Assembly (NCBI GenBank): GCA_029880325.1
Contig: JAOUOP010000012.1
Span: 81,124 to 145,123 of the forward strand
From: Myxococcales bacterium
GTDB taxonomy: Bacteria; Myxococcota_A; Polyangia; Polyangiales; JAFGIB01
Reading direction: 5' to 3'
DNA length: 64,000 bases
This document shows positions 44,282-56,031 of the stretch, in pieces (position 1 is the stretch's first letter; each line of letters starts with the position of its first letter). Below the pieces are notes generated by a model. That model was given only the letters and a program-made list of their open reading frames with translations, ran no database searches and had not been told where the DNA came from. Made by a program: the position numbers and the translations under genes.

Positions 44282-47200
44282 ATGGGCGAGCACCGTATTT
44301 TGATCGCCAACCGCGGCGAGGTCGCCATCCGCATCGCGCGCGCCGTCGAGGAGCTGGGCATGGAGAGCGTCTCGGTCTATGCCAGCGACGAGGCCGACGC
44401 CCTGCACGTGCTGCGCGCCCGGCGCGCGGTGGCGCTGCCAAAGGCCGGTCCGGCCGCCTACCTCGACATCGAGAGCCTGATCGCAGTGGCGCGTGAAGAG
44501 GGCTGTGACGCGCTGCATCCGGGCTACGGTTTTCTCAGTGAGAGTGGCGCCTTCGCGCGCGCCTGTGAGGCGGCTTCGCTCGACTTCATCGGTCCGCGGC
44601 CCGAGACGCTGGAGCTTCTGGGCGATAAGGTGCGGGCGCGGGCGCTCGCGGCCGAGCTCGGGGTTTCCACGCTGGAGGGCTCGAGCGGGGCGGTGGACGC
44701 AGAGGGCGCGGGCGCCTTCTTCGAGGGCCTCGGTGCGGGCGCGGCGATGGTGATCAAGGCGGTGGCCGGCGGCGGTGGGCGCGGCATGCGCGTGGTGCGC
44801 GCGGTCGATGATATCGAGGCGGCACACACCCGCTGCTGTTCGGAAGCGGGCGCGGCCTTCGGCAACGACGCCGTCTACGTGGAGCGTTTCATCAGCCCGG
44901 CGCGGCACCTGGAGGTGCAGATCGTGGGCGATGGCGAGGGCGGCGTGACGCATCTGTGGGAGCGGGAGTGCAGCCTACAGCGGCGGCACCAAAAGTTGGT
45001 GGAGCTTGCGCCCAGTCCGGGGCTCGACGGGGCCCTGCGCGAGGCGATCGTCGAGGCGGCGCTACGGATGGCGCGCCACGTGCGCTACCGGGGGCTTGGG
45101 ACGTTCGAATTTCTCGTCGATGCGGGCGGCAGCGGTGTGCCGCGCGTTGCCTTCATCGAGGCCAATCCGCGGCTGCAGGTCGAGCATACGGTCACCGAAG
45201 AGGTCACCGGCGTCGATCTGGTGCAGCTGCAGCTGCAGCTGGCCACCGGCGCCTCGTTGAGCGAGCTCGGGCTCGAAGCAAGCCCTCCGCCTCCGCGTGG
45301 CATGGCCATGCAGCTCAGAGTCAATATGGAGCGTATCGAGGCCGACGGCACGCCGCGCCCCAGCAGCGGCACCCTGCGCGCCTTCGAAGCCCCGGGTGGG
45401 CCCGGTCTGCGGGTGGACGCCTTTGGTTATGCCGGCTATCGCACGAGTCCGCGCTACGATTCACTCCTGGCCAAGGTCGTGGTCAAGACGCCCGGCTCCG
45501 GGCTGGGCGAACTTTTGCGCCGTGCGCGCCGTGCGCTCGCCGAATTTCGCATCGACGGTGTCGACACCAACCTGCCATTTCTGCGCAGCCTGCTCGCCCA
45601 CCCGGCGCTCGAGGGCTTCGAGGTGCACACGGGCTTCATCGAGGCGCAGATGCAGCAGCTGCTTGCGGGCATCGAGGCGGCGGCGCCTGCGCCCTTGCCA
45701 AAGGTGGAGGCGGCGGCGGGAGCGGCCCTGGCGGGCGCGCGCGTCGACGCCATCGACCCACTGGCGGTGCTCGCACATGGCAAGAGCGCCGATGCTGGAG
45801 CGCTCGCTGGCGGGCAGGTTGGGGCGGAGGGCGCGCTGGGGGAGGGCCTTCGGGCCGTGCGCGCGCCGATGCAGGGCACCATCGTGGCGCTCGAGGTGGA
45901 GCCCTCCCAAAGCGTGCGCGCCGGACAGCCGCTTGTGGTCATGGAAGCGATGAAGATGGAGCACGTGATCGCCGCGTCCGAGAGCGGTCGCGTCGAGCGC
46001 CTGCTCGTTGCGTCCGGGGATACGGTGCAGGAGGGCGCCTTGCTCGCGGTGCTGGAGCCGGCCGAGGTAGCGGGCGACGGCGCGGAGCAGGCCAGCGTCG
46101 AAGACCTCGAGCGGATTCGTCCCGACCTGCAGGAGGCCTTCGACCGCCACGCCCACGGCCTGGACGAAAACCGGCCGGAGGCGGTGGCCAAGCGGCACAA
46201 GCTCGGCCTGCGCACGGCGCGCGAGAACGTGGACGACCTGGTCGACGCCGGCAGCTTCATCGAATACGGACCGCTGGTGGTGGCAGCCCAGCGTCGGCGG
46301 CGCTCGATCGAAGACTTGAGGGAGCGCACGCCCGCCGACGGTCTGGTCGCCGGCGTCGGTAGCATCAATGCCGGGCTCTTTGGTGACGAACGCAGCCAGT
46401 GCGCGGTGCTCAGCTACGACTACACCGTCCTGGCCGGCACCCAGGGGCTGCAGAACCACCACAAAAAAGATCGGCTCTTCGAGCTCGCCGAACGCAATCG
46501 GCTGCCGGTGGTCTTCTTCACCGAGGGTGGAGGCGGCCGCCCCGGCGACACCGACGGTCTGGGCGTGACGGGGCTCGACTGCCTGGCCTTTGCCTACTTC
46601 GGCAAGCTCTCGGGCTTGGTGCCCCTTGTCGGCATCGCCACGGGACGCTGCTTTGCGGGCAATGCCGCCCTGCTCGGCTGCTGCGACGTGGTCATCGCCA
46701 CCGAGGGCACCAACATCGGCATGGGCGGCCCGGCGATGATCGAGGGCGGCGGGCTCGGCGTATTCCGGCCGGAAGAGGTCGGACCCATGTCGGTGCAGGT
46801 GAAAAACGGCGTGGTCGATGTGCCGGTCGTCGATGAAGCCGAGGCGGTGGCGGTGGCCAAGCGTTACCTGGGCTACTTCCAGGGATCGCTGGCCGACTAC
46901 GAGTGCGCCGACCAGCGCCTCCTGCGCCACGTGATCCCCGAAAACCGCCTGCGTGTATACGATATCCGGCGCGTGATCGAGCTGCTCTCCGACAGCGATT
47001 CGGTGTTGGAGCTGCGGCAGAACTTTGGCGTCGGCATGGTCACGGCCCTGTGTCGCGTCGAGGGGCGACCCCTGGGTGTCATCGCCAACAACCCCGCCCA
47101 CCTCGGCGGCGCCATCGATCGCGACGCCGCCGACAAGGCCGCCCGCTTCATGCAGCTATGCGACGCCTTCGACCTGCCGATCCTCATGCTCTGCGACACG

Positions 47201-47671
47201 CCGGGCATCATGGTGGGCCCGGAGGCCGAAAAGACGGCCCTGGTGCGTCACGTCTCGCGCATGTTCGTCACCGGTGCGAGCCTCAGCGTGCCCTTCTTCA
47301 CCATCGTCTTGCGCAAGGGTTATGGCCTGGGCGCACAGCTGATGGCCGGCGGCAGCTTCAAGCAACCATTTTTCACCATCAGCTGGCCCACCGGCGAGTT
47401 CGGCGGCATGGGGCTCGAGGGCGCGGTCAAGCTCGGCTTCCGCAAGGAGCTGATGGCCATCGAAGATCCCCAGGAGCGCAAAAACGTCTTCGACCGCATG
47501 GTCGAGGCCGCCTACGACCGCGGCAAGGGCGTCAACGTGGCCTCGCATTTCGAGTTTGACGAAGTGATCGACCCGGCGGAGTCGCGCCGCTGGATTCGCA
47601 CCGCCATGCTGGCGGCGCCAGCGCCAGAGCCGCGTCGGGGTAAGAAGCGGCCGTGTGTCGATACCTGGTGA
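44282..47671 (+). CDS. single-chain biotin-dependent acyl-CoA carboxylase (BC-BCCP-CT fusion)
   Basis: Protein of 1129 residues. Residues about 3-450 are biotin carboxylase (ILIANRGEVAIRIARA, HPGYGFLSESGAFARAC, ATP-grasp VIKAVAGGGGRGMRVV). Residues about 525-600 are the biotin carrier, with biotinyl Lys558 in MEAMKMEH. From about 610 the carboxyltransferase domains follow (FTEGGGGRPGDTDG; LCDTPGIMVGPEAEKTALVRH; GGSFKQPFFTISWPTGEFGGMGLEGAVKLG). It would use bicarbonate and ATP to carboxylate an acyl-CoA. This domain order matches the long-chain acyl-CoA carboxylase type; substrate range is not predictable. Confidence 0.9.
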   Translation: MGEHRILIANRGEVAIRIARAVEELGMESVSVYASDEADALHVLRARRAVALPKAGPAAYLDIESLIAVAREEGCDALHPGYGFLSESGAFARACEAASLDFIGPRPETLELLGDKVRARALAAELGVSTLEGSSGAVDAEGAGAFFEGLGAGAAMVIKAVAGGGGRGMRVVRAVDDIEAAHTRCCSEAGAAFGNDAVYVERFISPARHLEVQIVGDGEGGVTHLWERECSLQRRHQKLVELAPSPGLDGALREAIVEAALRMARHVRYRGLGTFEFLVDAGGSGVPRVAFIEANPRLQVEHTVTEEVTGVDLVQLQLQLATGASLSELGLEASPPPPRGMAMQLRVNMERIEADGTPRPSSGTLRAFEAPGGPGLRVDAFGYAGYRTSPRYDSLLAKVVVKTPGSGLGELLRRARRALAEFRIDGVDTNLPFLRSLLAHPALEGFEVHTGFIEAQMQQLLAGIEAAAPAPLPKVEAAAGAALAGARVDAIDPLAVLAHGKSADAGALAGGQVGAEGALGEGLRAVRAPMQGTIVALEVEPSQSVRAGQPLVVMEAMKMEHVIAASESGRVERLLVASGDTVQEGALLAVLEPAEVAGDGAEQASVEDLERIRPDLQEAFDRHAHGLDENRPEAVAKRHKLGLRTARENVDDLVDAGSFIEYGPLVVAAQRRRRSIEDLRERTPADGLVAGVGSINAGLFGDERSQCAVLSYDYTVLAGTQGLQNHHKKDRLFELAERNRLPVVFFTEGGGGRPGDTDGLGVTGLDCLAFAYFGKLSGLVPLVGIATGRCFAGNAALLGCCDVVIATEGTNIGMGGPAMIEGGGLGVFRPEEVGPMSVQVKNGVVDVPVVDEAEAVAVAKRYLGYFQGSLADYECADQRLLRHVIPENRLRVYDIRRVIELLSDSDSVLELRQNFGVGMVTALCRVEGRPLGVIANNPAHLGGAIDRDAADKAARFMQLCDAFDLPILMLCDTPGIMVGPEAEKTALVRHVSRMFVTGASLSVPFFTIVLRKGYGLGAQLMAGGSFKQPFFTISWPTGEFGGMGLEGAVKLGFRKELMAIEDPQERKNVFDRMVEAAYDRGKGVNVASHFEFDEVIDPAESRRWIRTAMLAAPAPEPRRGKKRPCVDTW

Positions 47672-47871
47672 GGTGCCAATCCGCGCCGCGTGTGCAGTTG
47701 TCAGCGAGGCTGCAAGGTACAGCGGCGGCTGTTCGGCAATGACGTCAACTTGGTGCCGACAGACGGCCCGGGGGCGGGGGTGATTTTGTGACGGCGCGGG
47801 AGAGGTGGCGCTGGCTCCGGGGGTAGCAGCCACATGCAGGCCGAGTAGAAGACGGCGCAAGCCCGGGTCTA
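47672..47871. other. 200-base gap between convergent genes
   Basis: No gene is apparent. A T-poor, GC-rich stretch with a direct CGGGGG-type motif is all that is visible; no hairpin with a T-run was found. Confidence 0.3.
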
Positions 47872-48540
47872 TCAGCGCTCCGGGGGAACATTGCGAACCG
47901 CCGACATGAAGGCGGCGAGCTTCACCGGATCGAGCCGAGCGTCGGTCCGCACCCCGCTGCATACGTCGAGGCCCCAGGGCCGGACCGAGGTAATCGCCTC
48001 GGCGGCGTTCTCCGGATTCAGACCACCGGCGAGGAAGACCGGCAAGGGGCTGCGCTCGACGAAGGCCCGGCTGATCGACCAGTCGTGGACCCGACCGGTG
48101 CCGCCGAGTTCGGAGACCGCCGCCGTCGGGCGTCCGGAGTCGAGCAGGAAGGCATGCACGTGGGGCCCATAGGCGTCGATCCGGTCGAGCGCGCCCGCAT
48201 CCTCGACGTGGATCACCTGGACGATTCGGACCGGCCCGAGCCGCGCGGCCAGGGCCGCGCTTTCGGTCGGGTCGATGTGGTTTACGATCTGGACTGCGCT
48301 GGGCTGTACCCGGGCCACGTGGGCGGCGATGCTCTCGGCCGTGGTCTGTGAGGTGAGGAGGAAGCTGGCCACCGGAGGCGGAAGACTGCGGGCGATGGCG
48401 GCCGCGCGATCGTCTGGGATCGGGCCCGGCCCGGATGGCATCGGCCCGACCAGGCCCACCGCGTCAGCGCCCATCTGAACGGCGAGCGCGGCCTCGGCGT
48501 GCGAGGTCATGCAGCAGATCTTTACGCGGGTAGGTGCCAA
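47872..48540 (-). CDS. TrpF-like phosphoribosylanthranilate isomerase
   Basis: Protein of about 222 residues from a TTG. It has VKICCMTS where TrpF has K-I-C-G, QIVNH where TrpF usually has QLHG, a LLDSGRP segment carrying the general-acid Asp, a GGTGRVHDWS phosphate loop, and PVFLAGGLNPENAAEAI...WGLDVCSGVR. The catalytic Cys of KIC and the Asp of LLDS are kept. It thus looks like a divergent TrpF paralogue; canonical TrpF converts PRA to CdRP in tryptophan synthesis. It is far from trpEG. The start is uncertain: no ATG or GTG lies close to the domain start. Confidence 0.7.
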   Translation of the reverse strand: MAPTRVKICCMTSHAEAALAVQMGADAVGLVGPMPSGPGPIPDDRAAAIARSLPPPVASFLLTSQTTAESIAAHVARVQPSAVQIVNHIDPTESAALAARLGPVRIVQVIHVEDAGALDRIDAYGPHVHAFLLDSGRPTAAVSELGGTGRVHDWSISRAFVERSPLPVFLAGGLNPENAAEAITSVRPWGLDVCSGVRTDARLDPVKLAAFMSAVRNVPPER

Positions 48541-48888
48541 GGTTTCGTCATTGTGGCATGGGGGCAGGTCGAGGTGGTCGGATTCGACCACCGGGCCTGT
48601 GTTTTGGCTTGGAACATGACCCCTTGATATGCGAGCCCCCATCGCACGCATGACCCATGCTTTCCTCGGACGGTTGTGGTTCTGTTTTGAGGTTTCCGTC
48701 GGCGCAGGCGAGCTCCACAAGCGGCTCTGCCTACGTTTGGACAGCTGATGACGTGGGCGCGCAGCACCGAGCGGGGCGCCCACATGCTGCGGTAGGTCAT
48801 AAATCTTGTGCGCCTGCGGGTCTGGCGCTGCCGCTGGGACGGTGCGTGTCCTCGAGCCGCCCCGGGTTCGCGGCCGGGACATTCGAGT
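48541..48888. other. 348-base gap
   Basis: The region between the TrpF-like gene and the glutathione S-transferase 3' end holds no gene I can support. An in-frame upstream extension of the TrpF-like gene reaches into it but has a Pro/Arg-rich, shadow-like translation. Confidence 0.35.
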
Positions 48889-49807
48889 TCAGCCAGCTTC
48901 GACGACGCCGCCGAGCTTTTCGATGTAGGCGTCGTAGACCGGCACGTGGGGGGCGTCGGCTGCTAGCGCGCGCCAGCGTCGCACTGCCGGCAGTCGGTGC
49001 ATTGCGGTGGCGTAGGGGACAAGGGGGTCGGGCAGCGCCACGCCGTAGGTTTCAAAGCGTGTGAGCACGGGGAAGTACATGGCGTCGGCGATCCCGAAGC
49101 GGCCAAATAGAAAGGGTCCGCCGGAAGCCCGCAGCGCGTTATTCCAGAGTTCGTGCACGCGCGCGATTTCCACCCGGGTTGGTCCATCGGGTGAGAAATC
49201 TGGCACGCGGGCCAGGGGGTGGCAGCTCATGTGCGTGCGTAGGTTGGTGAAGTTGGCTGCCATTTCGGCAGACAGCGAACGCGCCTGGGCGCGCTGCAGG
49301 CCGTCGTCGGGCCACAGTCCGGCCTCGGGGAACTGTTCAGCGGTCCACTCGCAGATGGCCAGCGCTTCGTGGATCGGGGTGCCGTCGACCCACAGCACGG
49401 GGAAGGTGCCAGTCACGCTGCCCTGGGCACGCCGCCGAGTAAGGGCTCGCGAAAGAATAACTTCCCCCTTTGGCACGCACCGGCGGGCACGCTCGGGCCG
49501 TGCGTCCTCGAAGAATTCCTCGATGTACCTCGGGTACGACTGCGGATTCTCCTCCGGGCGCCGTCCCGACCGCACTCCGCCGTCACGCACCAAAGGGGGA
49601 AGTTATTCTTTCGCGAGCCCTAAGCTCCACAGCAGCCTCTCGTACGTGGGCGTCGTAGTCCACGATCGCAACCGGCTTGCCCTGGTGCGACAGATCGAGT
49701 TCGGCGGTCACGAGCTTGGGCTCTGCGCCGGCGTGCCACAGCGGCAGCAGTGCCCGTATCGACCAGGAGGAGTAGCGCAAAGAGATCACGTGCAGGCTCA
49801 GGTCCAT
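48889..49807 (-). pseudogene. glutathione S-transferase gene split by a MITE-like insertion
   Basis: Two minus-strand pieces belong together. The 5' part (49807 to 49621) encodes an N-terminal thioredoxin-like start, ISLRYSSWSIRALLPLWHAG, as in GSTs. The 3' part (from about 49442 to 48889) reads TRRRAQGSVTGTFPVLWVDG, then IHEALAICEWTAEQFPEAG and a helical C-terminal domain to GGVVEAG. They lie in different frames in the genome. Removing the 178-bp element and one TAA copy (181 bases) joins them in one frame across VELTRRRAQ, giving a normal-length GST. The gene is thus disrupted by the element, if the insertion is fixed. Either half alone is unlikely to fold. Confidence 0.88.
49443..49620. 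mobile_element. 178-bp MITE-like element with 31-bp inverted repeats
   Basis: Terminal inverted repeats of 31 bases match exactly: GGGCTCGCGAAAGAATAACT... at 49443-49473 and its reverse complement at 49590-49620. A TAA flanks each side (49440-49442 and 49621-49623), a 3-base target duplication. No transposase gene fits inside 178 bases, so it is a non-autonomous element. The A/T-rich ends contrast with the GC-rich core. It would need a transposase elsewhere; the transposase family is not known from this window. Confidence 0.9.
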
Positions 49808-49915
49808 GATGGCGCAGGTTTAGCGCGGACTCGCTGGCTGCGCATGGAGATGGCCCAGGACAGTGTGGGGCGTCGCCGAACAAGGTGGGCCGCAGCCTTC
49901 ATGCAGCCATTTGAC

Positions 49916-49932
49916 GCTGAACAAAATATCAG
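49916..49932. promoter_or_regulatory. LexA-box-like site upstream of imuA
   Basis: The reverse complement of 49916-49932 is CTGATATTTTGTTCAGC. It matches the published Myxococcus-type LexA consensus, as I remember it (CTRHAMRYBYGTTCAGS), at 15 of 17 positions. It lies 14 bases before the imuA GTG. ImuA-ImuB cassettes are SOS-induced in other bacteria, which fits. The adjacent ATCAG-TATT-CTGAT inverted repeat partly overlaps. The motif is recalled, not searched. Confidence 0.6.
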
Positions 49933-49946
49933 TATTCTGATCGGCC

Positions 49947-50591
49947 GTGCTCGCGTCGGTCCACTCGCTCGTTTCGCTCGCCCGCCCCGCGGTCGAGACA
50001 CAGGAGGCGGGGGCGCTGGCTTCGCGGCTGCCCCGTGGGCGTTTGGTCGAGCTGGTCGGGCAGCGGGCCGGGGCCCAGATGAGTACGGCCGTGGCCTGCG
50101 TGCGCTGGGCCCAGGAGCAGGGGGAGCCGGTGGCCTGGGTGCAGGTCGCTGGGGGGCCGCTGTATCCACCGGATTTGGCGGCCTGTGGGGTGGATTTGGA
50201 GGCGCTGATCGTGGTTCAGGTGCCGCCCGGAGCCTTGCCCTTCGGGGTGCCGCGGGCGGCCGAGTTGCTTTTGCGCTCGTCGGGCTTCGGTCTGGTGGTC
50301 GTGGACCTGGGGGATGCGGCCCTGGGCGATGGGCGCCTGCGCGCCGACACTGCCTGGCAGGGGCGGCTTTTGGGGCTCTCGCGCGAGCACGAGTGCAGCG
50401 TGATCCTGCTCAGCGATGCCGAGTCCAGGCAGCACTCGCTCGGCCCTCTGATCAGCGTTTGCATCGAGCCCCGCAGGCAGCGTACGGCGCCGGGGCGTTT
50501 CACCGTCGAGCACCATGTGCGCAAGGATAAGTCGGGCCTGCTCGGCGCCTTGCGCAGCGAGCCGCGGCGCGGTCCCTGGGGGCTTTTGTGA
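49947..50591 (+). CDS. imuA: ImuA, SOS mutagenesis cassette (SulA/RecA-like)
   Basis: Protein of 214 residues from GTG. It has the RecA-like layout of ImuA without a clear P-loop: LPRGRLVELVGQRAGAQMS, AWVQVAGGPLYPPDLAACGVDL, and FGLVVVDLGDAALGDGRLRADTAWQGRLLGL. Partner ImuB begins 2 bases after its stop. In characterised cassettes ImuA and ImuB work with a DnaE2-type polymerase in damage-induced mutagenesis; no dnaE2 is seen nearby. A LexA-box-like site sits just upstream. Confidence 0.85.
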   Translation: MLASVHSLVSLARPAVETQEAGALASRLPRGRLVELVGQRAGAQMSTAVACVRWAQEQGEPVAWVQVAGGPLYPPDLAACGVDLEALIVVQVPPGALPFGVPRAAELLLRSSGFGLVVVDLGDAALGDGRLRADTAWQGRLLGLSREHECSVILLSDAESRQHSLGPLISVCIEPRRQRTAPGRFTVEHHVRKDKSGLLGALRSEPRRGPWGLL

Positions 50592-50592
50592 G

Positions 50593-52116
50593 ATGCAGGG
50601 TTCGCTCTTCGAGGGCTTTGCGGGCTTTGTGCCCATCGCCTGCGTCGATGTGCCGGCGCTGGCCCTGCAGCTGGTCCTGCGCGCCCATCCCGAGTGGCGG
50701 GATGAGCCGGTGGTGGTGGTGGCCGATGATCGACCCCAGGCGGCGATCCTGTGGTCCAATCGTCCGGCGCGCCGTCACCGGATCCTGCGCGGCACGAGCG
50801 TCGCCCAGGCCCGGGCGCTGAGCGCCACGTTACATGCCGAGGTCGTGCCGCCATCGAGTCTCGAGGCGGCCATCGACGGCATCTTCGAGCTGCTCATCAA
50901 GTGCTCGCCACGGGTCGAGCCGGTGCTGGCGGAACCGGGGCTGTTTTGGGTCGATCCGGGCGGGCTCGATGGGCTTTTCGGCGATGTGCAGCGCTGGGCC
51001 GCGCATGTGCATCGCGAACTCGCGGCGATGCACTACGTCAGCAGTGTGGTGGTGGGCTTTCGGCGCGGTAGCGCCCTGGCCCTGGCGCGGCAGTACAGCG
51101 GGGTGCGGGTGCTCGAGGATCCGGAGCAGGAGCGGCAGCTGGCTGCCAGTGTGCCGCTTGCGCGTCTGGGTATCGACAGCCGTCAGCAGGCGGAACTTTC
51201 GTTGTTGGGCATCGGCAGCGTGGGCGAGCTGCTCGAGATCCCCGTTTCGCAGCTGCGCATCCGCTACGGCGAGGGTCTGGGACGCTTGCACGATTTTTTG
51301 AGCGGCAAGAGCTGGTCGCCGCTGTCGCCGCGCAAGGAGCATGAGCCGCTTTTGGTCACGCTCGAGATCGATCCGCCCGACGACGATCACGCGCGCATTC
51401 TCTTCGGCCTCAAGGGGGCGTTGCACCACAGCGTGCCTTTGCTGGTCGAAAAGCAGTGCGCCATCACGGCCCTCGACATCGTCTTCGAGCTCGAGCGCGG
51501 GGAGCCCCATGCTCAGCGTATCGAGACCGCCGCGCCCACCCTGGATGTGGTGCAGATCGTGGACCTTTTGCGGCTGCGCCTGGCCAACGTGGAGCTGCCG
51601 GCGAGGGTCGAGCGCCTTTTGGCCACCCTCGAATACCTGCGCGTGCATCCGCGGCAGCTCTCGCTGATGGACCTCGCGCAGCAGGTGCGAAGGCCCCGCG
51701 ACCTCGAAGCCGCGGCCCGCGCCCTGGCGCGCCTGCGCGCGAGCTTCGGCGCCCAGGCGGTCGTCTGTGCCCGTCTGCGCGAGGCGCATCTACCCGAGGC
51801 GGCTTTTCACTATGAGCCAACCGCCGAGGTGCGCACGCCCCATCCCCCGGCGGCAAGTGGACTGCCGCCGCTGGTGCGCCGCATCTTCCGCAGGCCCCTG
51901 CGCCTGCTGCAGCTGCCGGGTCAGGAGCCGGCGGCCTGGCTCGGTCGTCAGGGTTCGATCAAGGCCCTGCATGGACCCAACCGTATCGCCGGCGGTTGGT
52001 GGGTGAGCCACCGCGAGCGCGACTACTACTACGCCGAGACCCAGCACGGCGAAGTGCTATGGCTCTTTTACGATCGCCCGGGGCGGCGCTGGTATCTGCA
52101 CGGGATCGTGGATTAA
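50593..52116 (+). CDS. imuB: ImuB, Y-family polymerase-like protein
   Basis: Protein of 507 residues. The Y-family fold is visible: FVPIACVDVPALALQLVLRAH at the palm, PVVVVADDRPQAAILWSN, then the region around residue 100 (LEAAIDGIFELLIKCSPRVEPVLAEPGLFWVDPGGL), and LLGIGSVGELLEIPVSQLRIRYG (helix-hairpin-helix). The catalytic Asp/Glu set of active Y-family polymerases is largely missing, as in ImuB, which acts as a hub and not a polymerase. The C-terminus (RERDYYYAETQHGEVLWLF) resembles the ImuB tail. Its TAA stop lies within the inverted repeat that follows. Confidence 0.87.
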   Translation: MQGSLFEGFAGFVPIACVDVPALALQLVLRAHPEWRDEPVVVVADDRPQAAILWSNRPARRHRILRGTSVAQARALSATLHAEVVPPSSLEAAIDGIFELLIKCSPRVEPVLAEPGLFWVDPGGLDGLFGDVQRWAAHVHRELAAMHYVSSVVVGFRRGSALALARQYSGVRVLEDPEQERQLAASVPLARLGIDSRQQAELSLLGIGSVGELLEIPVSQLRIRYGEGLGRLHDFLSGKSWSPLSPRKEHEPLLVTLEIDPPDDDHARILFGLKGALHHSVPLLVEKQCAITALDIVFELERGEPHAQRIETAAPTLDVVQIVDLLRLRLANVELPARVERLLATLEYLRVHPRQLSLMDLAQQVRRPRDLEAAARALARLRASFGAQAVVCARLREAHLPEAAFHYEPTAEVRTPHPPAASGLPPLVRRIFRRPLRLLQLPGQEPAAWLGRQGSIKALHGPNRIAGGWWVSHRERDYYYAETQHGEVLWLFYDRPGRRWYLHGIVD

Positions 52117-52278
52117 CACTACTGTGTCAGGGTAGCGGCGGCCCTCGCTTGTTCAGGGGATTTGTAGGCTTCGTCGGCCGTCTCGAAAGGGGCCCACCCT
52201 GTCGTCGACGTCCGCCAAACCCTACAAATCCCCTGCCCGGCGCGATCTTCCTCCGCTACCCTGACACAGTAGTGTTAA
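52113..52278. repeat. 166-base nested inverted repeat after imuB
   Basis: Perfect 26-base outer arms TTAACACTACTGTGTCAGGG... (52113-52138) and the reverse complement (52253-52278) enclose a second pair of 15-base arms, CAGGGGATTTGTAGG (52154-52168) and its reverse complement (52221-52235). The outer arm contains the imuB stop TAA at 52114-52116. It lies between convergent genes and could fold into a very long hairpin. It resembles a non-autonomous transposable element, and may also act as a bidirectional terminator. Confidence 0.85.
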
Positions 52279-52294
52279 AACGCCGGCATGCGTG

Positions 52295-55921
<3,627 letters not shown>

Positions 55922-56031
55922 CGTCGCATCCTGTCGCGCCGGGGACGCAGACACCGATGGCGCGCGCGGCGACGCTTGAAGGATAGTGATTGGCGGGGCG
56001 GCGCGAAAGCCAGAGTGGCGACAGGGGCGCT

